From Caballeronia sordidicola (GTDB lineage: Bacteria > Pseudomonadota > Gammaproteobacteria > Burkholderiales > Burkholderiaceae), in contig NZ_FCOC02000024.1 in NCBI RefSeq assembly GCF_001544455.2, positions 1 through 64,000 of the forward strand: a stretch of 64,000 nucleotides of DNA, in the 5' to 3' direction. Position 1 is the first letter of the stretch; the number at the start of each line of letters is the position of its first letter. The position numbers were made by a program, and so were the translations under genes. The notes under the pieces are model-generated. The model was given only the letters and a program-made list of their open reading frames with translations, was not told the DNA's origin and did not search any database. Positions 9,977-18,561 of the stretch are shown piece after piece.

Positions 9977-10131
9977 CATTTTCTCCTTCAGGTTTCAAGA
10001 TGAGAGTCAGTTCAAACAACACCCTTCGTCAAAACCCGCTTCCCGCGTGGGCTTCTCACGACGCACGCTGCGAAGCGGATTATTCATCGGCGTACGCTGA
10101 TGGAGCCTGCTTACGCTAATGAATACGGCAA

Positions 10132-10161
10132 GGCGCGCGGTGCCATCAGGCACCGCGCGCC
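10132..10161. repeat. 13-bp perfect-stem hairpin
   Basis: GGCGCGCGGTGCC and GGCACCGCGCGCC are exact reverse complements around the loop ATCA. Only two T residues follow on the minus strand, so it is not a classical terminator. It may be a 3' stabiliser of the nrdB message or a Rho-independent element without a U-tract. Confidence 0.65.
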
Positions 10162-10207
10162 AAATTAAGTCAGCACCCTGAAGCGGCGCCGGCAATCGCT
10201 TGATCGG

Positions 10208-10228
10208 GCCGTCGGCACTGCCGACGGC
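10208..10228. repeat. 8-bp perfect-stem hairpin
   Basis: GCCGTCGG and CCGACGGC flank the five-base loop CACTG. It is 46 bases from the larger hairpin at 10132-10161. Confidence 0.5.
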
Positions 10229-10413
10229 ATATTTCGGGGGGAAGTTTGCCCGTCCCACTGAAGGGTCCGCAAAACGCCTGTCATCTATATGGGCTGTCAA
10301 GCCACAAGGCGCACTTTGCATCAGGCGACCGTTCTCCTAAACCTGTTGGGCCGGTGCGCGCGCAATCGCGTTTCGCGCGCAAGAACACCGGTTTGCTATT
10401 CACCCGTCTACTC

Positions 10414-10431
10414 GGCGCCGTAATCGGCGCC
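10414..10431. repeat. 7-bp perfect-stem hairpin downstream of nrdB
   Basis: GGCGCCG and CGGCGCC flank the loop TAAT, about 70 bases past the nrdB stop. No T-run follows. Confidence 0.4.
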
Positions 10432-10499
10432 TGGACTGCATCTCATTCGTCGCGGCAATGCGTCCACTGCCGCAGTCCAGCGATGATTCGCTTTCCCGG

Positions 10500-11771
10500 T
10501 TATTCCCAGGTCAGCGCGCCGCCAGTTTGATACTCGATCACGCGTGTCTCGAAGAAGTTGCGTTCCTTCTTCAAGTCGATCATCTCGCTCATCCACGGGA
10601 ACGGGTTTTCCTCGTTCGGGAACAGCGTGTCGAGGCCGATCTGCTGGCATCGACGGTTACAGATGAAGCGCAAATAGCTCTTGAACATGGATGCATTCAG
10701 ACCGAGCACGCCGCGCGGCATCGTGTCTTCCGCGTACCGGTATTCGAGTTCAACGGCCTGCTGGAAAATCTCGCGGATCTCCGCGCGGAATTCCTGCGTC
10801 CAAAGTTGCGGCTCTTCAAGCTTGATCTGGTTGATCAGGTCGATGCCGAAATTGCAGTGCATCGACTCGTCGCGCAGGATGTATTGATACTGCTCTGCCG
10901 CGCCCGTCATCTTGTTCTGGCGACCCAGCGCCAGAATCTGCGTAAAGCCGACGTAGAAGAAGAGCCCTTCCATCACGCAGGCAAACACGATCAACGACTT
11001 CAGCAATTTCTGGTCCGCTTCGAGCGTGCCCGTTTTGAATGCCGGATCAGTCAGCGTGTTGATGAACGGAATCAGGAACTCGTCCTTCGCGCGAATCGAG
11101 TCCACCTCGTGATACGCGTTGAAGATTTCGCTCTCGTCCAGACCCAGCGATTCGACAATGTACTGATACGCGTGCGTGTGGATTGCTTCCTCGAACGCCT
11201 GGCGCAGCAGGAACTGGCGGCACTCGGGCGCGGTGATGTGGCGATACGTGCCGAGCACGATGTTGTTCGCCGCCAGCGAGTCCGCCGTCACGAAGAAACC
11301 GAGGTTGCGCTTCACGATGCGGCGCTCGTCGTCGGACAGACCGTTCGGATCTTTCCACAACGCGATGTCGCGCGACATGTTCACTTCCTGCGGCATCCAG
11401 TGGTTTGCACAACCCGCCAGATACTTTTCCCACGCCCACTTGTACTTGAACGGCACCAACTGGTTCACGTCGGTCTTGCCGTTGATGATGCGCTTGTCCG
11501 CCACATTCACCCGCGCTTCGCTCGCAGCCGCGATGTCGCCGGCGCTCGGTGCTGCGGGAGCAACGAAGTCGCTCGCAAAAATATTCTGTGCCGCTGACGT
11601 TTGATGGGCAGTTTGAAGAACGCCATGACCGGCAGCATGTGCAGCACCCGGAGCCGCCGCACGCGATGCCTGACTGACGCCGGCAACCTGACCTGCCGGG
11701 TTGCGCAACGTGTTGTGTTGCGAACCGTTCGAGGGAGTTACGGCCGTGGTCTCGTCATCCCAGTTGAGCAT
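10500..11771 (-). CDS. nrdB: class Ia ribonucleotide reductase, beta subunit
   Basis: A 423-residue R2 subunit that houses the diiron-tyrosyl radical used by NrdA to make deoxynucleotides. Aligning to E. coli spacing, the iron ligands are D164, E195, H198, E268, E302 and H305, and the radical tyrosine is Y202 (EAIHTHAY). Residues 1-86 are an Ala/Ser/Gln-rich extension before the core begins at [12 protein letters not shown]. The ATG is preceded by a GGTGAG-like site. It is separated from nrdA by 2.6 kb with two other genes between them. A long leader and NrdR-like boxes lie upstream. Confidence 0.97.
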   Translation of the reverse strand: MLNWDDETTAVTPSNGSQHNTLRNPAGQVAGVSQASRAAAPGAAHAAGHGVLQTAHQTSAAQNIFASDFVAPAAPSAGDIAAASEARVNVADKRIINGKTDVNQLVPFKYKWAWEKYLAGCANHWMPQEVNMSRDIALWKDPNGLSDDERRIVKRNLGFFVTADSLAANNIVLGTYRHITAPECRQFLLRQAFEEAIHTHAYQYIVESLGLDESEIFNAYHEVDSIRAKDEFLIPFINTLTDPAFKTGTLEADQKLLKSLIVFACVMEGLFFYVGFTQILALGRQNKMTGAAEQYQYILRDESMHCNFGIDLINQIKLEEPQLWTQEFRAEIREIFQQAVELEYRYAEDTMPRGVLGLNASMFKSYLRFICNRRCQQIGLDTLFPNEENPFPWMSEMIDLKKERNFFETRVIEYQTGGALTWE

Positions 11772-12271
11772 AAATTCTCACCATCAATTTAGATCGGTTT
11801 GTACCATCTTTCCATGAGCGATAAAAGAGCTTGCTCATAAAAATCCTGTTTTCATGTTGACGCTGCTACTTGCATACAACACTTTGCATTGAGCTCAATG
11901 CCTGAAGCTTAGTGCGATGTCTTGCTGAGCACGTTCAAAGCAGTGCGCTTGCTCTGCAGTTTCGTGCGCTTCAGAGCGTTGCTTCAAAGCGTGAGCACGT
12001 CATTGCAAATCACCTTGCGTGTGTCTTTGAAGCGTGACGTCCAGTGACTTTCATTGCGGTGGACTTCGGTCGCCTTCGATGAAATCCTGGGTCGTCTGCG
12101 TGCTGAAGCGTGTGAATCAACTACCGGTTCCTGCGATGCGCGATGCATTCAGATCAGTTAAGTCGATCCTCGCAATGCACGCAAGCCAAGCTTTGAAACT
12201 GATCGTGTGCGGCGTGTTTCCGGATCATTCGAGCGCGGCTTCAGCGCCTTCGATCTCCGCCTGTTTTGCTG

Positions 12272-12314
12272 TGGAAACACGGCGCGGTTTGTGTCATGCC
12301 GCGCCGTGTTTCCA
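12272..12314. repeat. 16-bp perfect-stem hairpin in the nrdB leader
   Basis: TGGAAACACGGCGCGG (12272-12287) and CCGCGCCGTGTTTCCA (12299-12314) are exact reverse complements around an 11-base loop. No T-run follows in either direction. A near copy of the right arm (GCGGCGTGTTTCC) lies at 12209-12221 and could compete for the left arm. Confidence 0.75.
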
Positions 12315-12358
12315 TGATGAAAGTGTAGCACCCGATGCTTTCGTCGCAAAGGATAAAA

Positions 12359-12424
12359 ACACAAAATCTTGGGTGTCAGCCAGTCTTACCGACTACCTAT
12401 AGTACAAGCGGGACCGATACGCAA
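12359..12424 (-). promoter_or_regulatory. putative nrdB promoter with two NrdR-like boxes
   Basis: On the minus strand, -35 TTGCGT (12419-12424) and -10 TATAGG (12396-12401) are 17 bases apart. Two boxes resembling the NrdR consensus ACACWATATATWGTGT start 31 bp apart. The one at 12359-12374 matches 13 of 16 positions. The one at 12390-12405 matches 10 of 16 and covers the -10. The layout repeats that upstream of nrdA, which is the main reason for accepting the weaker box. Confidence 0.6.
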
Positions 12425-12476
12425 GCGGGCATTCGCACCGCTGATTCATGCCGCAAACCCTTCGCCAGCATCACGC

Positions 12477-12695
12477 TCACTCCCGTTTGTCACGCAGCGG
12501 CACAAGCAGTTCGCGCAGGTTGTTGTGATCGATTTCGTGCATCAGCGCGAGCAGCCGGCCAAGCTGGCCTGCAGGAAAACCCTCACGCGAAAACCACGCA
12601 AGATAGTGACCCGGCAAGTCGGCAAGCAAGCGGTCCTTGTACTTTCCGTAAGGCATCTTTTGCGTGACGAGACGCTGCAAATCTTCGGGGTCCAT
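12477..12695 (-). CDS. small DUF3820 family protein
   Basis: A 72-residue protein beginning MDPEDLQRLVTQKMPYGKYKDRLLADLPGHYLAWF. The block MPYGKYKGRxLxDLPxxYLxWF is the DUF3820 signature. The ATG at 12695 has AAGGAG at good spacing. An in-frame upstream start at 12785 adds 30 residues without homology and is rejected. Some members are annotated as quorum-sensing-regulated virulence factors, but biochemical function is unknown. It is divergent from the MFS gene, 135 bp apart. Confidence 0.85.
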   Translation of the reverse strand: MDPEDLQRLVTQKMPYGKYKDRLLADLPGHYLAWFSREGFPAGQLGRLLALMHEIDHNNLRELLVPLRDKRE

Positions 12696-12830
12696 CGCCT
12701 TGCTCCTTGTGTTTTCACCGCGCTTGGCGGGATCGAGCACCGCAGTTCGCAATGCTGCCGCCATCATATCGATGCATAATCGCACTTCCCGTCCAGGCTT
12801 CCCACCGCGAAGAGACCCCTTCCGTTCTCC

Positions 12831-14228
12831 ATGTCGCTAGCCATCAAAGCTTTCGTTGCCCCTCTCATTGTCGCGTGTGCGATGTTCATGGAAAGCGTCG
12901 ATGCCAATGTCATCGTCACCGCGATCCCCGAAATGGCCAGAGCCTTCGGCCGCGATCCTGTAACGCTAAAGATCGCCGTCACGAGTTACGTGCTCGGGCT
13001 CGGCGTGTTCATTCCAATCTGCGGCTGGGTCGCCGACCGCTTCGGCGCACGCACCATCTTCCGTCTCGCCATCGGCATCTTTGTTGCCGGTTCTATCTTG
13101 TGCGCGGCGTCGACTTCGCTGATTCCCTTCACGCTCGCGCGCTTCGTGCAAGGCGTCGGCGGCGCGATGATGGTGCCGGTCGGGCGGATCATCATCTTCC
13201 GCTCGGTGCGCCGCTCCGAATTCATCCGCGCGATGAACTACCTGTCGGTCCCCGCGATGTTCGGACCCGCCGTCGGTCCGCTGCTCGGCGGTTTCATCAC
13301 CACGTATCTGCACTGGCGCCTGATTTTCTTTATCAACATCCCGATCGGCATTGCCGGGATCTACCTGACCAACAAATACATCGCGAATGTGCGCGAGGCG
13401 CATCCGGGGCCGCTCGACTGGCTGGGCTTCTTTTTATCGGCGATGGGCGGCACGCTTTTCCTGCTCGGGCTTTCGTTGATTGGCGGCGAACTGGTCACGG
13501 ATCGCGTCGCGGCGGGCATGGCGCTGGGCGGCGTATTTTTCCTCGTGTTGTATTTCCTGCACTCGCGGCGCATCAAGCTGCCGCTGCTCGATCTCAGCTT
13601 CCTGCGTGTTCCCACGTTCCAGGCGAGCGTGGCGGGCGGCTCGCTGTTTCGCATCGGCCTTGGCGCAGTGCCTTTCCTGCTGCCGCTCGCAATGCAGGAA
13701 GGACTCGGCATGAGCGCGTTCAAGTCCGGCGCGATCACGTGCGCGTCGGCGGTCGGCGGCATGTTCATGCGCTCGCTCGCCTCGCGCGTGCTGCACCGCT
13801 TCGGTTTCCGGCAGACGCTGATGGTGAACGCGGCGCTGTCGGGCATTGCGATCGCCGCGTGCGGCATGTTTTATCCCGGCACGCCGACGTGGCTCATCTG
13901 GGCGGTCGTGCTGCTTGGCGGATTTTTCCCCGCGCTGCAATTCACGAGCCTCAATTCGCTGACCTACGCCGAGATCGAAAGCCGCGATGTTGGCCGCGCG
14001 ACGAGTCTCGGCAGTTTTATCCAGCAGGTTTCGCTGGGACTGGGCGTGACGGTTGGCGGGATCGCGCTGCAGATTTCACACGATCTACAGGGCCATCCGC
14101 AAATGGTCTGGTCGGATTTCTGGCCAGCGTTTTTGGTCGTCGGGATGTTTTCGTTTCTTTCGATTCCCATTACCGCACGGCTTTCGCGCGATGCCGGGCA
14201 TGAGATATCGAGAGGCACGCGAGGGTAA
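12831..14228 (+). CDS. MFS drug-efflux-type transporter (DHA2/EmrB-like)
   Basis: A 465-residue inner-membrane protein with about 14 predicted hydrophobic helices. Helix 1 contains MFMESVDANVIVTAIPEMA (motif D1 region), the helix 2-3 loop has GWVADRFGARTIF (motif A), and helix 5 has GPAVGPLLGGFI (motif C of drug:proton antiporters). It would export organic compounds by proton exchange, with substrate unknown. It sits alone between two genes of opposite strand, interrupting the nrdA-nrdB pair, and has no adjacent regulator or EmrA partner. Confidence 0.9.
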   Translation: MSLAIKAFVAPLIVACAMFMESVDANVIVTAIPEMARAFGRDPVTLKIAVTSYVLGLGVFIPICGWVADRFGARTIFRLAIGIFVAGSILCAASTSLIPFTLARFVQGVGGAMMVPVGRIIIFRSVRRSEFIRAMNYLSVPAMFGPAVGPLLGGFITTYLHWRLIFFINIPIGIAGIYLTNKYIANVREAHPGPLDWLGFFLSAMGGTLFLLGLSLIGGELVTDRVAAGMALGGVFFLVLYFLHSRRIKLPLLDLSFLRVPTFQASVAGGSLFRIGLGAVPFLLPLAMQEGLGMSAFKSGAITCASAVGGMFMRSLASRVLHRFGFRQTLMVNAALSGIAIAACGMFYPGTPTWLIWAVVLLGGFFPALQFTSLNSLTYAEIESRDVGRATSLGSFIQQVSLGLGVTVGGIALQISHDLQGHPQMVWSDFWPAFLVVGMFSFLSIPITARLSRDAGHEISRGTRG

Positions 14229-14296
14229 GCGGCGCTGCTTTGCGTTTCAAACACCGCAGCTATCCTCGCGCTAAATAAATACAGATGCAAAAAGAC

Positions 14297-14326
14297 AAAA
14301 GGAAAAGGCCGGTATCGAATCCGGCC
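14297..14326 (-). terminator. rho-independent terminator of nrdA
   Basis: On the minus strand GGCCGG and CCGGCC enclose the loop ATTCGATA and are followed by TTTTCCTTTTG. It lies about 85 bases past the nrdA stop. Confidence 0.75.
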
Positions 14327-14411
14327 GCCCTTCCTGCTTAAGAAGAACAACCGCTTCGTACCGGCCTTTGGCTCTGGCGGCGAGTAACTTACACCCGCCG
14401 CTGGGCTCCTC

Positions 14412-17400
14412 TTACTGGCAAGCCTCGCATTCGTCGAACCCGGCGTCGCCCGGGCGCATCATGCAAACCGGGCCGTCGGCTTCCTGTTCAGCCGCTGCCA
14501 CCGCCGGCGCCGCGACCGCTGCTGCATTGAAACCACCCGTCGACGAACCGTGCGAACCCTGCGTGCCGAAGCCGCTGCCGTTCGCGCCGGAATTACCACC
14601 GGCACCGCCGGCGCCATTGTCCGAGTTGCCGGAAGGCACCGAGTTCAACTGACCGTGAGCGACCGTCGACTTCTCGACGTGCGTGGCGGCCATTGTGCGG
14701 AGGTAGTACGTGGTCTTCAGGCCGCGCAGCCACGCAAGCTTGTACACCTCGTCCAGCTTCTTGCCCGACGCGCCCGCCATGTAGATGTTCAGCGACTGCG
14801 CCTGGTCGATCCACTTCTGGCGGCGCGACGCCGCTTCCACCACCCAGGTCGCGTCCAGTTCGAACGCAGTGGCGTAGATCGCCCGCAGATCGGCCGGAAC
14901 ACGGTCGATGCGCGAAAGCGTGCCGTCGAAGTACTTCAGGTCGGAGACCATGACTTCGTCCCACAGCCCGCGTTCCTTCAGATCGCGCACCAGGTACTCG
15001 TTCACGACCGTGAATTCACCCGACAGGTTCGACTTCACGTACAGGTTCTGGAACGTCGGTTCAATACAGGCCGACACGCCGATGATGTTCGAGATCGTCG
15101 CCGTGGGCGCGATTGCCACGCAATTCGAGTTGCGCATGCCGTACGTTGCAATCCGCGAACGCAGTCCGGTCCAGTCCATGGACGCGCTCTCGTCCACTTC
15201 CACGTAGCCGCCGCGCTCGGCCGCCAGCAGCTTCAGCGAATCTTGCGGAAGGATGCCACGATCCCACAACGAGCCGCGATAGCTCGAGTAACGACCGCGT
15301 TCTTCGGCCAGTTCCGTCGATGCGTAGTATGCGTAGTAGCAGACCGCTTCCATGGAGGTATCGGCGAATTCGACCGCTTCTTTCGACGCATACGGCGTGC
15401 GCAGCAAGTGCAGGCAGTCCTGGAAGCCCATGATGCCCATGCCGACCGGACGATGCTTCAGGTTCGAATTGCGTGCCTTGGCGACGGCGTAGTAATTGAT
15501 GTCCACGACGTTATCGAGCATGCGCATGGCCACGCTGACGGTGCGCTTCAGCTTTTCGTGATCGAGCGCCAGCGTGCCGTCGGCCTGCTTCTTCATGTGC
15601 GCGACGAGGTTCACCGAGCCGAGGTTGCACACGGCGATTTCCGTGTCGCTGGTATTCAGCGTGATTTCCGTGCACAGGTTCGACGAATGCACCACGCCAA
15701 TATGCTGCTGCGGCGAACGGATGTTGCAAGGATCCTTGAACGTGATCCACGGATGACCCGTCTCGAACAGCATGCCGAGCATCTTGCGCCACAGTTGGGC
15801 AGCCGGAACCTTCTTGAACAGTTTCAGTTCGCCGCGCGCCGCTTTTTCTTCATACGCCACGTAGGCTTTTTCGAACGCTGCGCCGAACAGGTCGTGCAGG
15901 TCCGGCGTGTTGGCCGGCGAGAACAGCGTCCAGTCGCCGCCTTCGTGAACGCGCTTCATGAACAGGTCGGGAATCCAGTTCGCCGTGTTCATGTCGTGCG
16001 TGCGGCGACGGTCATCGCCCGTGTTCTTGCGCAGTTCCAGGAATTCTTCGATATCCAGATGCCACGTTTCCAGGTACGCGCACACCGCGCCCTTGCGCTT
16101 GCCGCCCTGGTTCACGGCGACCGCCGTGTCGTTCACCACTTTGAGGAACGGCACCACGCCTTGCGACTTGCCGTTCGTGCCCTTGATATGCGAACCGAGC
16201 GCACGCACGCGCGTCCAGTCGTTGCCCAGGCCGCCCGCGAACTTCGAGAGCAGCGCGTTTTCCTTCAGTGCTTCGTAGATACCGTCGAGGTCGTCGGCAA
16301 CAGTCGTCAGATAGCACGATGACAATTGCGAACGGCGCGTACCGGAGTTGAACAGCGTCGGCGTGGACGACATGAAGTCGAAGCTCGACAACACGTTGTA
16401 GAACTCGATAGCGCGCGCCTCGCGGTCGATCTCATTCAGCGCGAGGCCCATCGCCACGCGCATGAAAAACGCCTGCGGCAGTTCGATGCGCTTGTTTTCG
16501 TTGTGCAGGAAGTAGCGGTCATACAGCGTCTGCAGGCCCAGATAGCCGAATTGCAGGTCGCGGTTGGCGTCGAGTGCGGCGCCCAGGCGCTTCAGGTCGT
16601 ACTGCTGGAGCTTTTCGTCGAGCAATTCCGCTTCCACGCCTTGCTTGATGAACAGCGGAAAGTATTCGGCGTAGCGCGTGGCCATCTCGCCTTGCGAGAC
16701 ATCTTCTTCCAGGATTTCGCGGCGGATGGTGTGCAGCAGGATGCGCGCGGTGACCTGGCTGTACGCCGGGTCCTTTTCGATCATGGTGCGCGCGGCGAGA
16801 ATGGCCGAGTCGTAGACTTGCGCCATCGGCACGCCGTCGTACAGGTTTTTCACTGTTTCTGCGACGATCGGGTCCGCATTCACTTCGCTGCCGAGGTTCA
16901 CGCATGCTTCGTTGATACGCGCCTTCAATGCGTCGAGGTCCAGCGGATGCGACACGCCGTTGTCGATCACGTTGATGCCGAGCGCGTTCGCACGCGTTTC
17001 CGGCGCGTGAGCGCGTTCCTGAGCACGCTTTTCACGATACAGCACGTAGGCGCGCGCCACGTTGTGCTCGCCGCCGCGCATCAACGCGAGTTCGACCTGA
17101 TCCTGGATATCTTCGATATGGAACGTACCGCCGTTCGGGCGGCTGCGCACCAATGCACGGACCACGCTCTGCGTCAGTTGTTCGACAAGCTCGCGCACTC
17201 GCGCCGACCCCGCGCCCTGACCGCCGTTCACGGCAAGAAACGCCTTCGTCACGGCGATGGAAATCTTCGACGGCTCGAACGACACCACGGTCCCGTTACG
17301 GCGAATGACCTTGTAGTCGGCCAGCGTGGCGTCCGGCGCGAGCGAACTCGCGCCCGGCTGCTGAGCCTGTGCGCCGGTGGGCCGCTGGTAAGCGCCTTCG

Positions 17401-17432
17401 TGGGAAATCGTGGCGTTGTCGGTGGTTTGCAT
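14412..17432 (-). CDS. nrdA: class Ia ribonucleotide reductase, alpha subunit
   Basis: A 1006-residue catalytic subunit reducing ribonucleoside diphosphates. The N-terminus carries an ATP-cone (VIRRNGTVVSFEPSKISIAVTKAF, about residues 38-130) for allosteric control. The barrel domain includes SSCYLTTVADD and the NLCTEITLN segment. The tail ends CEACQ, supplying the redox-active cysteine pair. Before it is a Gly/Ser/Asn/Ala-rich stretch of about 50 residues. The ATG at 17432 has AGGAG eight bases upstream. A longer open frame to 17645 is rejected because it lacks homology. The gene lies 0.5 kb downstream of ampD on the same strand. Confidence 0.97.
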   Translation of the reverse strand: MQTTDNATISHEGAYQRPTGAQAQQPGASSLAPDATLADYKVIRRNGTVVSFEPSKISIAVTKAFLAVNGGQGAGSARVRELVEQLTQSVVRALVRSRPNGGTFHIEDIQDQVELALMRGGEHNVARAYVLYREKRAQERAHAPETRANALGINVIDNGVSHPLDLDALKARINEACVNLGSEVNADPIVAETVKNLYDGVPMAQVYDSAILAARTMIEKDPAYSQVTARILLHTIRREILEEDVSQGEMATRYAEYFPLFIKQGVEAELLDEKLQQYDLKRLGAALDANRDLQFGYLGLQTLYDRYFLHNENKRIELPQAFFMRVAMGLALNEIDREARAIEFYNVLSSFDFMSSTPTLFNSGTRRSQLSSCYLTTVADDLDGIYEALKENALLSKFAGGLGNDWTRVRALGSHIKGTNGKSQGVVPFLKVVNDTAVAVNQGGKRKGAVCAYLETWHLDIEEFLELRKNTGDDRRRTHDMNTANWIPDLFMKRVHEGGDWTLFSPANTPDLHDLFGAAFEKAYVAYEEKAARGELKLFKKVPAAQLWRKMLGMLFETGHPWITFKDPCNIRSPQQHIGVVHSSNLCTEITLNTSDTEIAVCNLGSVNLVAHMKKQADGTLALDHEKLKRTVSVAMRMLDNVVDINYYAVAKARNSNLKHRPVGMGIMGFQDCLHLLRTPYASKEAVEFADTSMEAVCYYAYYASTELAEERGRYSSYRGSLWDRGILPQDSLKLLAAERGGYVEVDESASMDWTGLRSRIATYGMRNSNCVAIAPTATISNIIGVSACIEPTFQNLYVKSNLSGEFTVVNEYLVRDLKERGLWDEVMVSDLKYFDGTLSRIDRVPADLRAIYATAFELDATWVVEAASRRQKWIDQAQSLNIYMAGASGKKLDEVYKLAWLRGLKTTYYLRTMAATHVEKSTVAHGQLNSVPSGNSDNGAGGAGGNSGANGSGFGTQGSHGSSTGGFNAAAVAAPAVAAAEQEADGPVCMMRPGDAGFDECEACQ

Positions 17433-17976
17433 GTGCAAATCTCCTGGTGTTCGATGGTGCGGAACGTCCGCGGATTGAAATGCGTGCCGCACGCGCTTGG
17501 CGAGTTTCCTGTTGCCGGATACCGCTCTTGCCGACCGCGCACGACGATGAAATTTGAAAATGGTCAGCCGGGAAATTGCCGCTGCGATCCGTTCGATCAC
17601 GATGGCAACTTCACTCGCTACGCCTATCTGCCCCGGGTGTTTCAACCCGACTCGCCGGCGGATTTCACGCGGCGAATCAGTCGCTTATGCGGCGTTTTGT
17701 TCTATGGCCGGACAAGCGTACGGCGCCGGCTCTATGAGCGGGGCGCCGCCTTGATAACACAACATATAGTGCGATTTCCGTCTCTGAGCACCAAGTATAG
17801 TGACATTCCGCACAGTCTCAAAAACTTTTATTTGCTGAGGATTTCACTAACCGGGGTTGACTTTTCGAATGCCAAAGTCGGACAAGGGATCGCGAGCAGA
17901 AGAGAGGCGAACGCGTTGCAGCGCAAAATTGGAGGACGTGAATGTCAAGCGTCGAATGGCCGCGGACGTGCGCGGC
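17433..17976 (-). other. nrdA leader and promoter region
   Basis: About 540 bp without a gene between ampD and nrdA, both on the minus strand. It contains the nrdA promoter and NrdR-like boxes at 17757-17821 and then a leader of about 350 bases. Near the start of the leader, CGGCGCC (17721-17727) can pair with GGCGCCG (17742-17748). Confidence 0.65.
17757..17821 (-). promoter_or_regulatory. nrdA promoter with two NrdR boxes
   Basis: On the minus strand, -35 TTGAGA (17816-17821) and -10 TATACT (17794-17799) are 16 bases apart. Box 17757-17772 (ACACAACATATAGTGC) matches the NrdR consensus at 14 of 16 positions. Box 17788-17803 (GCACCAAGTATAGTGA) matches 11 of 16 and covers the -10. The starts are 31 bp apart, three helical turns, as expected for NrdR, the ATP/dATP-sensing repressor of reductase genes. 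nrdR itself is not in this window. Confidence 0.78.
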
Positions 17977-18561
17977 CTACGCTTTGGCGAGATAGGGAAA
18001 ATACTGAAGCGGAAGTTCACAACCGTTTTGCAGGCGCAACCATTCGAAGTGCGGACCGGGATCGGTCTTGCGGTCCGGAGCGATATCCGAATGGCCGGCC
18101 AATGCATCGATCGGATAACGCTGCATGGTCGCGCGAACCACGTCGTTGAGCGACGCATACTGCGCCGCCTCGAACGCGCTCGAGTCGCTGCCTTCCAGTT
18201 CGATGCCCACCGAAAAATCATTGCATCGTTCACGGCCGAAAAAGCTCGACAGGCCGGCGTGCCATGCGCGCTCGTTGCACGACACGTATTGCTCGACCGC
18301 GCCATCGCGTCGAATCACGAAATGCGACGACACGCGCATGCCGCGCAATCGGTCGTAATAGGGGTGCGCGCTGTGATCGAGACGATTCTGGAAGAACTCG
18401 GTGATCGCGCCGCCGCCGAATTCGTCGGGCGGCAGGCTGATGTTGTGAATGACAATCAACGTCGGTTCGATACCACCGGGCCGTGCTTCAAAATTCGGCG
18501 ACGGCAAGCGATGCGCCGACGAATACCACCCATCGCCGCCGATGGAACCCGCTTCGCTCAT
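17977..18561 (-). CDS. ampD: 1,6-anhydro-N-acetylmuramyl-L-alanine amidase
   Basis: A 194-residue cytoplasmic zinc amidase that cleaves the peptide from anhydromuropeptides during cell-wall recycling, keeping AmpC-type beta-lactamase inducers low. Zinc ligands H39 (VIHNISL), H157 and D167 (GHSDIAPDRKTDPGPHF) match the spacing of E. coli AmpD, and E121 (GIELEG) is also conserved. The start at 18561 overlaps the preceding stop as ATGA. A longer open frame to 18618 is rejected. It is the last gene of a run with the PP0621 and YpjD-like genes. Confidence 0.95.
   Translation of the reverse strand: MSEAGSIGGDGWYSSAHRLPSPNFEARPGGIEPTLIVIHNISLPPDEFGGGAITEFFQNRLDHSAHPYYDRLRGMRVSSHFVIRRDGAVEQYVSCNERAWHAGLSSFFGRERCNDFSVGIELEGSDSSAFEAAQYASLNDVVRATMQRYPIDALAGHSDIAPDRKTDPGPHFEWLRLQNGCELPLQYFPYLAKA

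Larger units (their letters stand above)
9977..10499. other. hairpin-rich intergenic region between the histone-like gene and nrdB
   Basis: No gene is seen. The region holds the 5' side of the histone-like gene and the 3' side of nrdB, both read on the minus strand. Three clean inverted repeats lie at 10132-10161, 10208-10228 and 10414-10431. None is followed by a convincing T-run. Confidence 0.6.
11772..12476 (-). other. long nrdB leader / intergenic region
   Basis: About 700 bp without a convincing gene between nrdB and the DUF3820 gene, both on the minus strand. If the promoter near 12396-12424 is correct, most of this is a roughly 620-base 5' leader. It contains a strong hairpin (12272-12314), a partial extra copy of its right arm (12209-12221), and repeated GAAGCGTG/CAAAGCGTG-type words between 11985 and 12115. 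Confidence 0.6.

Noticed and set aside
9209-10100. Long + strand frames translating as Phe/Ala/Leu-rich or Leu/Arg/Gly-rich repeats
   Set aside because: Produced by the complement of the Lys/Ala codon repeats of the histone-like gene; the apparent membrane-like composition is an artefact.
12322-12349. Alternative nrdB promoter TTGCGA-16-TACACT on the minus strand
   Set aside because: Plausible by sequence, but the promoter at 12396-12424 repeats the nrdA operator layout exactly and is preferred. Both may function.
12034-12402. A 122-codon + strand frame in the nrdB leader
   Set aside because: No Shine-Dalgarno sequence or homology, and it crosses the strong hairpin and the nrdB promoter.
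14550-18149. Two long + strand frames (590 and 607 codons) opposite nrdA
   Set aside because: They cover the complement of nrdA and extend across its promoter; no homology is seen.
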